NCBI RefSeq assembly: GCF_029168945.1
Contig: NC_083605.1
Span: forward strand, 7,261,280-7,325,279
DNA length: 64,000 bases
Source: Cannabis sativa
Lineage: Eukaryota; Streptophyta; Magnoliopsida; Rosales; Cannabaceae
Direction of reading: 5' to 3'
In this document: positions 32,211 to 43,315 of the stretch, in pieces
Numbering within the stretch: position 1 is the first letter of the stretch
Layout of the letters: every line of letters begins with the position of its first letter
Notes under the pieces: model-generated
What the model saw: only the letters and a program-made list of their open reading frames with translations
Databases searched by the model: none
What the model was told of the DNA's origin: nothing
Program-made: the position numbers and the translations under genes

Positions 32211-32681
32211 TCTTTATATATTAAAAGTGCTTATTTAACGGCAATTCTTGGTTTAACAGAATATACTTAAAAATAAAAGAATATTCTGTTAAATTTAACG
32301 ATTAGGTTTGATCTCCCGTTAACAAATAAACCCAATAATTAAACCAAAAAATTAAACAATCTTTTAAATATTAATAATCTCTTTTTAAATTAAAAAAATC
32401 ATCTTAGCCACATATCTCTCTAACAAACATATCTTGGGAGAATATTAAAAAAAGAACTAAATAGAATAATTTACTACTCCAATAATAAATTTATTTACAA
32501 TTTTATAATTACACTAATATTATTTTTAATACATTATTAAATAATATTTCAAATATAAATATTTAATTTTTTCAAAAAAAAAAATTGTAATCTTTAAAAA
32601 TAAAATACATTCAAAATTTTAAAAAGACCAAAATCTTAAATAAAACTAGCAATACGTGGCTCGGCACGTACATTCACCTAG
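32211..32681 (+). mobile_element. Small non-autonomous Helitron
   Basis: Starts TCTTTATATATTAAAAGTGC and ends with a hairpin ACGTG-GCTCGG-CACGT (32654-32669), a short spacer and the terminal CTAG (32678-32681). It sits between A (32210) and T (32682) with no target duplication. These are the Helitron hallmarks: 5' TC, 3' hairpin about 10 nt before CTRR, and A/T insertion. The 471-bp interior is AT-rich and non-coding; Rep/helicase must come from elsewhere. Confidence 0.92.
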
Positions 32682-33553
32682 TATATATAAATGCATATAT
32701 TACTGGAGAATAATTAGGTAATACAGCCAGTATAGGAAAAGAACAAAAGAGTTATGGAAAGCTTGTGGGAACATCATGTACTTATTGGAAAATAATATCT
32801 CATCAGCCAAATCCATTATGTGGGAGACCATCCAAAACTATTTATATTTTCAAATTAAAATAACATGAATATAAATTCATCATCTAAAAAACCTAAACAG
32901 AGAAATGAAAATAAATAATAATTCATATCAAAGTGAAAAAATAATTAAGAAAGAAAAATAATAATACCTTGTTAATAATCTTCAGCCTTAATGCCCACAT
33001 TCTTGTTTGGAAAATTATTCTTGCATTTTCATAATTTAGACTATTTTAATTTTCTGGGTTTTGTTTTTCTCCTTTTTTATTATTTATTTAACAGAGAAAA
33101 AATTATCAAGCTAGCTTTTTATACTAAATTGATCTCTGTTTGTTAGTGTGTGTGTATATATATATGCATTACAGTTAAAGTCTTAAATTGGTAAATTAAT
33201 TAAGAGCTATTTTTGTAAGTATTAAGTTATATGTATATAATTGGGGTTTAATTCTGTTATAATTTGAAGCCGACTAGTTTGAACCTCCTTGACATTTTTA
33301 CTGAATAGAAATATAATGTTGAACAAAGCACCCAATATTGAAATCTGGTATAGAGACTATTCCTATTAATTCTAACTTTTTTACTTTTTACAATTTTAAT
33401 ATTAAAATAATAAAACTTCCTTCTAGCTACCCACCACCAATATCAATAAATATGTTATTTATATCAGCAACTTGGAAATACTATAAGAACCCCTCTAATC
33501 CATAAATTTTTATGCTAAATTTAGCTTAAAATATAAATTATATTTACCCTATA
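32682..33553. other. AT-rich sequence with a short LTR-end fragment
   Basis: No gene seen. At 32970-33004 TGTTAATAATCTTCAGCC and a following ACATTCTT match the outer end of the LTR at 34919, a 35-bp relic. A short TG/TA dinucleotide tract lies at 33147-33165. Confidence 0.5.
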
Positions 33554-33604
33554 TTTTATAATTATACTTTTTTTTTTTTTTGAAACAGTTTTATAATTAT
33601 ACTT
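33554..33604 (-). mobile_element. Micro-retroposition scar (19-bp insert, 16-bp target duplication)
   Basis: TTTTATAATTATACTT at 33554-33569 is repeated exactly at 33589-33604. The insert is twelve T's then GAAACAG, i.e. CTGTTTC plus poly(A) on the minus strand. This is the pattern of LINE-mediated insertion aborted almost at once. Confidence 0.7.
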
Positions 33605-34646
33605 CAATACACTAAAAGTAAAAGGAATTTTATTTTATAAAAAGATTTTAAAAAAATCAATAAAATATTAAATTTTTATTAAAGTTATAAATAAAAATTA
33701 TATTAAATATATAAATAAAAATATTAAAAGTTATTAATTAAGTGTTAAAACAGTAAATTACAAAAAATATATGTATTGTCCGGTAAAATTTGGTCTAATT
33801 ATTTTATATTAAATTTCACATAATTTTAAATTTAAATCATATTATACACTACCATAAAGTTCAATTTTATGAACATGCACAGACTAAAAGATATAGAGAG
33901 AATTATACGATATACTTACTTTTCATTTTTTATTTTAATTTTTATCTTTCTTTTATTACTCTTTAATTTATACTCAATTTTATGATCTCATTATGTGAGT
34001 TAAGAATTTTAATTTTAATAACTTATATGATGTTATATTTGGTACTTTGATTATAAAAGAGAATATTTATCAATTAAAATTATTTTATAATTATATTTAA
34101 TTAATGTGTAATAAAAATTAATAGTTCACAACTAATTCCAAAAATATATATATACACATCACATTTATAATACTCTATTATATTTTTTTTAATGGACCAT
34201 TATAATAAAATTTGAGAAGTGAATAATGGGATTATGACATAGAACCTAATTTTGTGACACTCTACTTTAATCAATAGTGATCAGAGAATTGAGTTTGTGG
34301 TTGTACGTGGTGGACTGTGATGTATTTGTTCCTGTGATATTAATGGAAAGTGTATCAATTCTCACGTTTAGGTTCAATACAAAATTTTCTATGAAAATGG
34401 CTTCTGACGTAAAAAATAAATAAATAAATAAATAAATAAACTACCAAAGTTAGGGTTCAACCCTTTGTCGTACAATAATAGAACAAATTAAATGTTGGTA
34501 GTTTTAGTATGTTCTCCCAACATTGCTTATTTATTCTTTGTTCAGTTATTTGTGACCTAAATATTAAAATTTATTTTCCAGTTACAGATTAATATTTAAG
34601 TAAATTTTGTAATAATAAAAATATTTTTCGTCAATATTTTATTATA
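33605..34646. other. AT-rich intergenic sequence
   Basis: No gene seen. Contains a pure AAAT microsatellite (seven units or more) at about 34411-34440. Confidence 0.5.
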
Positions 34647-34654
34647 AATGAGAT

Positions 34655-34897
34655 CATGGCCGTCCCTATGTGCAAAAATAAAAATTGGGGAGTGAGACTA
34701 TTGGGATTTATACTCTCGAGCTTTTAGTTATTAAACTAATCAAATTACCACTAGGTTATAATACATATTTAACATTAAAAGTATTATTATTTATTTTATT
34801 ACTAATTATATTTTAATTTTTTTTTTTCAAAATGGGGCCTTGAGCGGTGGGGGCCTAAGGCGGCCGCCTCCTTCGTCTCACCTCAAGGGCGGCCCTG
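34655..34897. mobile_element. hAT-type MITE with 8-bp target duplication
   Basis: Termini CATGGCCGTCC and GGGCGGCCCTG (inverse CAGGGCCGCCC) are flanked exactly by AATGAGAT (34647-34654 and 34898-34905). The right end (GGGGCCTTGAGCGG, GGGGGCCTAAGGCGGCC) resembles a widespread plant hAT MITE group with CAGGGCCGGCCC ends. 243 bp, non-coding. Confidence 0.92.
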
Positions 34898-34918
34898 AAT
34901 GAGATACGTTAATTTCTT

Positions 34919-35252
34919 AGTTAATAATCTTCAGCCTTTAACGTGTACATTCTTATGGAGAGAAACATAACCTTTTGCTTTAAGTGATAAAACTCAGCTC
35001 AAGTTGAGGTATTGGCCATCCTTTAATAGGAAAGATGCAGAGTACAAAAGGTAGAAGGAGGACACTTGTCTCTCGGATAGAGACTCTATGACCACATACA
35101 TGAAAAGATGGAATAACAGAATTGTCCAACGGACACACACACTCATGCTTGGGACCACATTACACAGCTACAAAGTGAAACAACCAATATAGAGCAAATA
35201 CAGAGTAATTAGTATACTAAGTAAATATTACTTAATGACAGGTTTCTTAACA
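34919..35252 (-). repeat. LTR of a short-LTR Copia element (Ale/Retrofit-like)
   Basis: On the minus strand it begins TGTTAAGAAACC directly after the purine tract of the RNase H frame (CGCTTGAGGGGTGG). It ends GATTATTAACT, a mutated TTAACA terminus; an intact version TGTTAATAATC is seen at 32970. Length 334 bp. Confidence 0.7.
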
Positions 35253-35660
35253 CCACCCCTCAAGCGAGAGGGTGATTGTGTTACACCAAGCTTGTCAACT
35301 AGAAACTGAAATCTTGAGTGAGATAATTCTTTGGTGAAGCAATCGACAATTTGATTTGAGGAAGGCACATATTGAATGTTGCGCTTTTTCTGCTGTACTC
35401 TGTCTCTTACAAAGTGAAGATCGAGTTCAGTTTTGTTCAAGCATGGTAAACTTGATTTGTAGCTAATGCACTTGCACTCATGTTATCACACCAAACCACA
35501 AAAGTTGCGGATAATGGAAACTTAATCTCACTGAGTAAAGACTCAAGCCAGATAATCTCAGCTGTTACATGAGCTAAAGCTCTATACTTTGACTTTGTGC
35601 TTAATCTCGAAACCACTGTCTGTTTCTTGGATGGCCAAGACACTAAAGTATCTCCAAAAC
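35228..35660 (-). pseudogene. Copia RNase H fragment (Ale/Retrofit-like lineage)
   Basis: Minus-strand frames read FGDTLVSWPSKKQTVVSRLSTKS (35655-35580), IIWLESLLSEI and VVWCDNMSASALA. After a shift come LDLHFVRDRVQQKK, VPSSNQIVDCFTKELS and SPSRLRGGV running into the LTR. This differs from Copia 1 RNase H, so it belongs to another lineage. It is degraded (stops at 35441-35436), and its upstream part is missing at 35660. Confidence 0.85.
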
Positions 35661-35664
35661 ATGA

Positions 35665-35940
35665 AGATCAGAAAATTACTCTAGCCATTTCTGTTAGAGT
35701 TCGATTCTTTCTTTCAACCACTCTATTTTGTTCACGAGTTTTAAGAGTAAAAAATTCATGAGAAATACCATTAGATTTACAAAACTCATCATAAACAGTA
35801 TTTTTAAAGTCTTTTCAATGATCAATCCTAATGCGAACAATCTTACCAATGTTGCAATCTCTTTCAACTCTTAATTTCAAACACAGATTTAAAGGCCTCA
35901 AAAGTATCAGATTTTTCTCTTAGAAAGTCTACCCATGAAA
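35665..35940 (-). pseudogene. Copia 2 integrase, second part
   Basis: On the minus strand the sequence continues the catalytic core broken at 43612: VDFLREKSDTFEAF-like, then the region matching RSDHGKEFENTVYDEFCK of Copia 1 (here with substitutions and a stop), and NGVVERKNRTLTEMAR-like ending at about 35680. It confirms that 35940 and 43612 were adjacent before CACTA 2 inserted. Confidence 0.88.
35938..35940. repeat. CACTA 2 target duplication, AAA
   Basis: AAA precedes the terminus CACTACAAGAA at 35941 and follows the opposite terminus at 43612-43614; 3 bp is the CACTA duplication length. Confidence 0.85.
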
Positions 35941-36009
35941 CACTACAAGAATTATGGGCAATACCAACGCCACTATTACCAACGCCTAAAAGTCATTATT
36001 AAAAATGAA

Positions 36010-36225
36010 GGTATCAATAACGACATTTTAATGTCGTTGGGAAAGCAATTCAATTTTTTTTTTTAAAAAAAAAATATTTATTAAAAACGACTCTTTTTTT
36101 CAATAACGACATTGTCGTTGGGAATGTGGGAGAGGTTTTTGAAAAGAAGCCGTTGAATTGGGCGGCAATTTTTCCCCCAAAACTGTCCCCAACGACATAG
36201 TCGTTGGAGGCATGTCGTTGGGGAC
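36010..36225. repeat. Left subterminal palindrome array of CACTA 2
   Basis: Examples: AACGACATTTTAATGTCGTT (about 36017), AACGACATTGTCGTT (about 36103) and AACGACATAGTCGTT (about 36191). The same motif fills the right subterminal region. Probable TNPA-type binding sites, inferred from position. Confidence 0.85.
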
Positions 36226-36442
36226 AACACTGTATAAAAAAAAATTGCAGCTGAAACCCTCATTTCATCTCGCCTCTCTTCCCCTAATCAGCTGAAACCC
36301 AATTTTCTGGGTTTTCACTCAGCCCTCTTCCCCTAATCAGTCAACCTCTCCGCCCATCCTCAGTCGCCCGTCGTCACCGGTCGTCGTCGTCGACTGGAGT
36401 GGAGCCGGACGTTCGACTACCACCACCACAACCTTCGACTGG

Positions 36443-38062
36443 TATTTTCTTTAAATTATTTTTAGTTTAAAAAGATTGAAAATATATATATATTATATCA
36501 TAAAGAAAAAAAGAAAAATAATCTATGTCATATACGGTTTTTTACAAAAAAAATAAATATATTATGTTTTTTAATTTTTTTAAACAGATTATGTTATTAT
36601 TTTTTTTATTTATTATTGTGAAGTTGTGATTATAATAAATTTTATGTGTTTGTTTGTGAATGTGGTGGCAGTCCGGCCACCTCCCTCTGCCTGAAGCCAC
36701 GCGCGTCAGCCCAACACCGTTCGTCAGCCCACCTCCGGCAGCCATTTTTGAGGTATACTCCATTTTAAATATGTATAGTTTGTTTTATATTTATATATGT
36801 GTTTATATGTTTAGATATAATTTTATTGTGTAAACATTTGTATTTATTTCAGATATATGCTTAAGTATATATGTATTTGTGATATATGTATGTATTTTTA
36901 ACAATGTATGTATTTTGTTGTTATAAGTGATTGTAACTTTTTTTTTTCTTTTTAATATTTATGTGAATAATCTGAATTTTTTTTTTAGATAATATTCCAA
37001 AAATAGTATGTGTGTTTATATGTGTTTTTTTTTTGTTATTTTTTGTATTGTAATAAATTTTTGATTTATTTTGAAAATTAGTAATATTTAAAAATTTGTA
37101 ATGTATTTAAAAGTTGTTGAGATTGTACAAATTAGGTTATTAAATTTTTGGGTATAGTTTAAAATATAAATGTTATTCTGCCCAAATTTTAACAAAATTT
37201 TGAGATAATAAAAAAAATTAGGTTAACTTAATAAATTTTAATAAATTAGTAATTTTTTTATAAAAAAATATTAAAGTGATATTTAGAAAGAAATATTATA
37301 AGTTAATAATTATTCATAAAAATTAATGAAATTAATGTTAAAATTAAGTAATTTAAGTAAATGAAATTTGTATTTTGTTTAAAAAATAATAATAAATAAT
37401 TAAATATTTAATAACTAATTTTTATTAGTTGAGAATAGATAATTAATAATTGAATAAGTAATGAATTTAATATTGAAAAAATTCTTACAATAAAAAATAT
37501 TAATAAATAATTATATTAATAAAAAAATATAATATTTTATTAAATAAAAATAATTTAAATAAAAGAATTTCGGGTAAAATTTTGAGATAATAAAAAAATT
37601 TTTATTTTAATAATTTATAATAAGTTAATAGTGTCTTATAAAACTAGTAACAAGTTATTTTTTAAATGGACAATTATTTAAATTAAAATTTATTTAACAA
37701 AATTAGTGAAATAAATCCTAAAATTAAGTAATTGAATTTAAAAGATTTTTTGTATATTCATAAAAAATAATAATAAATAATTAAATAATTATAAATAACT
37801 TTAATTAGTTGAATAAAAATAATTAATAATTGAATAAGTGATAAATTTTATAATTAATAAATCATTGTAATAAAAAAAATTAACAAATAATTTGATAAAT
37901 ACTATAATATTTAATGTAAGTATAGTTTAATATAAAAGTTAAAAAAAAGTTTCATAAAATGATATAAGATTAGCCTTAGTTCAACTACACAGTCAAAATT
38001 ACCAAATTCGTGTGACAGTAGTCAATTTGATTATAATGTAGTCAACGTAATTTTTTTGGTAG
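36443..38062 (+). other. Presumed 5' intron of CACTA 2
   Basis: About 1.6 kb of AT-rich DNA between a donor-like ACTG|GTATTT (36442/36443) and the acceptor TTGGTAG|ATG at 38062. No coding potential. CACTA 1 has the same arrangement. Confidence 0.6.
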
Positions 38063-41000
38063 ATGGCAATCGATAAGACTTGGGTGACCATGAGAAATCG
38101 TAAGGATCCAGCTTACTGGGAAGGTCTCCAAGTCTTTATGGAACTTGCGTCTAAACACAAGGATTGTGACGGAAGAATTTTCTGTCCTTGTGTTAAATGC
38201 AAGAATACTAGATTGCATCCTTTGAATACTGTGGAGGCACACATCTTTACAAAGGGTTTCGAGAGCAGCTATGAGAGGTGGATTTACCATGGGGAGCCAG
38301 ATGAACCTGTCGAGGCTAACATCAATGTCGATGCGGATGAGATGGCTGGTGTCATTGAAGATTTCTTCCCTCCTATAGATGACGACGAAAGAGCTGGTGA
38401 TGATGAAATGCAGAGGGGTCAGTATTATGATGACATGTTTGAGGAGATTGAGGCACAGTTGTATCCTGGTTGCGATTGGATATCCTCCCTCAACTTTATA
38501 GCAAAGTTGATGCACTTGAAAAATTTGGGAAAAATACCAAATTATATCTTTGATGAATTGTTGAAGTTGTTGAAGTTTGCATTTCCGAAGGAGAATAAAA
38601 TTCCTGCAACACACTATGAGGCGAAGAAGAAATTAGGAAAATTAGGATTAGGGTACAAATCAATCCACGTGTGCGTGAACAATTGTTGTTTGTTTCACAA
38701 TGAGCATGCCTCGAAAGATTTTTGCCCGGCGTGCGGGACCAGTAGATGGATTAATGAGGAGACAAGCAGAAAAAAAGTAGCGCATAAAGTGATGCGCTAC
38801 TTTTCGCTGACTCCTCGATTGAAAAGATTATACAGTTCAAGACATACATCCAAAGAGATGGTATGGCATCGTACTGGTCGTGTGAGAGAAAATGGTGTTA
38901 TGCGTCATCCTGTTGATTCTGCCGCGTGGAAAGACTTTGACTCCAGACATCCTGATTTTGCAAGAGATCCTCGGAATGTTCGCCTAGGCTTAGCTGCTGA
39001 TGGATTTAATCCTTTTGGCAACATGAGCCTCTCGTATAGTATGTGGCCTGTAGTGTTGGTGAATTACAATTTGCCACCTTGGATGTGTATGAAGGATAAC
39101 AATTTCATGTTGAGTCTCCTTATTCCCAGACCGAAGTCACCTGGTAAGGACATGGATGTCTTTTTAAGGCCATTGGTGGACGAGCTGAACGCATTGTGGA
39201 CTCAGGGTGTTGAAACAAGAGATGCTACAACCAACTCAATGTTCAACATGCGCGCAACTCTTCTTTGGACAATTAATGATTTTCCTGCCTGTAGTAGCTT
39301 GTCCGGATGGAGTGGACAGGGATATAAAGCCTGTCCTACATGCAACGAGGATACTACTTCTATTTGAGTGATTGGTAAGACATCTTATGTTGGTCATAGA
39401 CGTTTCTTGCCATGCAATCATCGTATGAGAAAAGACCGTGAATTTGATGGAAATGTTGAGAAGAGACCTCCGCCAAGACGATTTACTTGTTCTGAAATAT
39501 TAGAACAAGTGAATGCTCTATCTGAACGTGCTCCGGGGAAACGAAAAAGAGGCGAAACTGAAAATAACTGGAGGAAAAAAAGTATTTTTTATGAACTTGA
39601 GTATTGGAGTGCAAATGAGTTGAAACACAACATTGATGTTATGCATGTTGAGAAGAATGTTTGTGATAGTATCCTTGGCACTCTCTTGGATAATGACAAG
39701 TCTAAAGACACCACTAATGCAAGACAAGATTTGAAAAATATGAGAATTCGTCAATCCTTATGGATTTTCGAAGATGCTCGTAAAAGATTGCTAAAACCAC
39801 ATGCCCCTTATGTGTTAACTGCTAATGATAAGCAATTGTTTTGTAAATTTTTGAAGGACGTTAAATTGTCAGATGGATTTTGTTCGAACTTGAAGAAGAA
39901 AGTAACTAATGACAATATTGTTGGATTGAAATCCCATGATTGTCATGTCATAATGCAAAGGTTACTTCCAGTTTGTATTGGCAAGTTTTTGTCGAAGGAA
40001 GTATCAAGCACCATTATAGAATTGTGCAATTTTTTCAGAATTTTATGTTCAAGGACATTGAACGTAAAAGACATGGAGAAGGCCCAGGGAGACCTTATTC
40101 ACATTTTGTGCAAAATGGAGAGAATTTATCCTCTAGCGTTTTTTGATATCATGATACATTTGGTGATCCATTTACCCAAAAAAACAAAATTGGGCGGGCC
40201 AGTTTTTATGAGGTGGATGTACCCTTTTGAGAGGTATATGAAAAAGTTGAAAAATTATGTTAGGAACAAAGCAAGGCCGGAAGGATCTATTGCTGAAGGA
40301 TACGTTATAGATGAGGCTTTGACATTTTGTTCCATGTACTTCAAAGGTGTGCATACAAAATTCAACTGTCCTGAGCGCAATGAAGATGCTCCTAGTGTAT
40401 CTCGCTATTTAACAGTGTATAAATCTCAATGTCGTCCACTCGGTAAGCAAACAATAACAGCTCTCGATGAGAAGACTCGCAAAAGAGCTGAGTGGTACAT
40501 ATTGCAGAATTCTAGCGAGATCGACCCTTATATGACGTAAGTTAATCAAAATTATTACATAATGCTTAATGAATAATTTATATTATTCTATCTAGCTAAA
40601 TTTGTAATAATTTTTTTTCTTTTAATAGAGAGCACCTTGAAATAATCGCACAGAGGGACCCGAATGGCAACCATAATCTTTTACACAAAAAAGAATTTCC
40701 TTCGTGGTTTCATAAGAAGGTGTGCAAGTATTCCTTTTCGTACTATTTACTTAATCTAAATTATCAACTCTCTCAAATCTTGATTGTTATGCGTGTTTTT
40801 TCAGATTTTTGATTTGTATAAGCTCGGGTCTTTAGAACACAGTGATGAATTGCTAGCTTTAGCAGCTGGCTCTGATCTCGTTGTGTATTCATATCCGGCA
40901 TGTATAGTGAATGGAGTTCGATTTGTTGTACACAGTCGAGATAAAGACCGTAATACTCAAAATAGTGGGGTGTCCGTTGCAGGGACAGAAGGTTTTGACT

Positions 41001-41341
41001 ATTTTGGGGAACTTCAAGAAATATTGCATTTGTCCTTTAGTGGTGCATATTCAGTTGTATTATTTCGGTGTAAGTGGTTCGACACAGATCCGAGAAAGAA
41101 AAAAATCATTATCGAAAATAATATCACTAGCATAAATGTTAGTGGTGTATGGTACAAAGATGATCCATACATTCTTGCCAGTCAAGCTAAGCAAGTTTTC
41201 TTTGTGGATGATCTAGTTAGAGGTCGTAATTGGAGAGTTGTTCATAATGTCCATCACCGCCAAGTTTGGGAAAATATTTTGGATGCTTCTAATGAGAGAG
41301 ATGATGTTGATGTTGTACATGACACAAACTCATCAAAATAG
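38063..41341 (+). pseudogene. TNP2 transposase of CACTA 2, one nonsense codon
   Basis: Three exons, 38063-40536, 40629-40719 and 40805-41341, with GT-AG introns and a consistent phase; 1034 codons in total. Domains: transposase-associated (about residues 12-75, HKDCDGRIFCPC and YERWIYHGEP), TNP2 core (about 290-520, FARDPRNVRLGLAADG, YNLPPWMCMK, GYKACPTCNED), a DUF4218 region (GLKSHDCHVIMQRLLP, PLAFFDIMIHLVIHL, MRWMYPFERYMKKLK) and a DUF4216 region (GFDYFGELQEI, LFRCKWFD, LASQAKQVFFVDD). The only lesion seen is TGA at 39365-39367, where CACTA 1 has CGA (Arg), i.e. a C-to-T change at a CpG. TNP2 is the DDE-type enzyme that acts on the CACTA ends. Confidence 0.93.
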
Positions 41342-43002
41342 TAGGCTTGGAGAGTAAAGCTTTTCCTCGATTGGTAGGGCGAGAGGTTGCACTGCATGTG
41401 CCTGGACATCATCCAAGTTGGGCAAATGTCCCGAAGCAGTACGAACACCTCATCTTAACCAAGCTTCGGGTAAATAATTATTAATTTATCTACACTAATA
41501 AATGTGATTATTACCATGTTATTTTAATTTATTTTTGTCATATGCAACATTATTACCAGTTGGACAGTCATCCAAAGTTAGTAGCTATTTCGATAGCTGA
41601 GATGGCCGAAAAGTACAAAACACGAAAGAATATTAGATTGCAACACTTCAGAGAATATTACAAAAACCCAGAAGACTTTGAAAATGCAGTGAAGAACCCT
41701 CCCAATGAACTTAATGAAGACGAATGGCGAATAATATGTGAATTGTTCACAACTCCTGATTTCATTCAACGGTCGAAGCAAAACTCTATCAATCGACAGA
41801 AGATGAAATTCTCTTCAACAACAGGGTCGGTAACTATGGCTGAGATTCTTCGTCAAAAAGTAAGTTAATATATTAAATTTCTATTTTACAAAGTTTACTT
41901 TATATATAATTTTCTAACAAGTTATATTTATCAGCAAGGAAAGGGTTACATTGAGACTTGGAAAGAATGTCATACTAAGAAAGACACCAACACCTTCATC
42001 AATGAGGCTGCCAAAAATAAATATGTAAGATATATAAAATAATAACTTTTAAATATTTTCAAATAATTGTAACTTTGCTTGATTTCTAACTTATTTATAT
42101 TATAGGAAGAGATGTTGACAACTCGAAATAGTGCTCCTGAATCTTCACAAGTTTCAGAACTTGAGATTCTTCGGAAAACACTTGGAGAGAGGCGTGGCCA
42201 TCAACGAGGAGTGGGTCGCAAGTTGAAAGGCCAATCATCAGGACGACGCTCACAACCTGCAACTGCTGATCAACCGGACTTACGGGAAACAGTTGTTGAG
42301 TTACAGAAACAAATACAGACGTTGACTCAACAAATGTCACGTGAACGTCGGGAACCAATGGATGTTGAGATTAATGATGCAGCTCCAGCCCAACCCATAC
42401 GTCCTCAACCGTCTCGCTCTCAAATGGGTTTTAACCCAATGGGTTTTCAACAGCCGCATCAGACTCCTACTTCGTTTCAGCAACTGCTACAACAGCCTCT
42501 ACTACAACAACCTCTTGTTCCTTCGCCTGGAATGTTAAGTCCTGAGCAATTTCACAGTCAAATGTACCAGTCATACTTGCAGTTTGTGTTTCAGTCGCCA
42601 AACAATTCGCAAGTATTGTTGAATATGATGACGTAGTTGCCTCAGACGTCTCATGTGTCAGAGCCTCGGATGCCACAAATGTCACAGATGCCGCAAAATG
42701 TTCAGATGTCGACACAAGGGCAGCAATATCAGAACACATCGCAGACGATGCCGACACAACCATGGGAGCAGACATCTCAAATGATGCCGACACATCTAGG
42801 ACAACAGACTTCTCAGATGATGCCGACACAACAAGGGCAGCAGACATCTCAAATGATGCCGACACTACATGGGCAGCAGACATCTCAGATGATGACCAGC
42901 TCGCAAATGCCGCCATACTACTCACAGATGCCGGATGTTCCAGGGTCGGATGTTCCTCGAGATGCTAGTGATGAGGACGATGCTACTGCAAACTTCTTTT
43001 AG
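41341..43002 (+). pseudogene. TNPA-like protein of CACTA 2 (plant transposase Ptta/En/Spm type)
   Basis: Exons traced: up to 41469, 41560-41859, 41935-42024 and 42106-43002, all GT-AG; the start is unclear. The part with NELNEDEWRIICELF, FIQRSKQNSINRQKMKFSST and EAAKNKYEEM matches the plant transposase (Ptta/En/Spm) family. A coiled stretch DLRETVVELQKQIQTLTQQM follows, then Gln/Pro-rich tail repeats. TAG at 42634-42636 is in frame, 122 codons before the natural stop. TNPA-type proteins bind subterminal repeats and bring the ends together. Confidence 0.8.
42740..42900 (+). repeat. 36-bp coding minisatellite in the TNPA-like gene
   Basis: Four in-frame units encode variants of MPTxxxQQTSQM. 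Unit length keeps the frame, so copy number can vary without breaking the protein. Confidence 0.8.
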
Positions 43003-43315
43003 AATATCTATTTTAATTTTACGAACTATCGGTCTAATATGTTTGTTAATATTTTATGAACACTAATTTATATTTAGGTAGGCAGTACTATAATGTTTAT
43101 GACTTACTCTTATTGTAATATTAGTGACTCTAAATATTTTTTTTTTTAGTTAAATGATTTTATATCTTAATTAATTCAATAATTTTATATATTAATTAAT
43201 TAAATAATTAAAAAAAAATTAAAATTTAAATTAATAATTTTAATATAATAATATATATAAATAATTAATTACAAATAATTTTAATATAATTTTTTATTTT
43301 TTTTCGTAGAAGATC

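Noticed and set aside
42467..42925. 152-codon minus-strand frame rich in Ser, Ala and Val
   Set aside because: Antisense shadow of the Gln/Met minisatellite of the TNPA-like gene.
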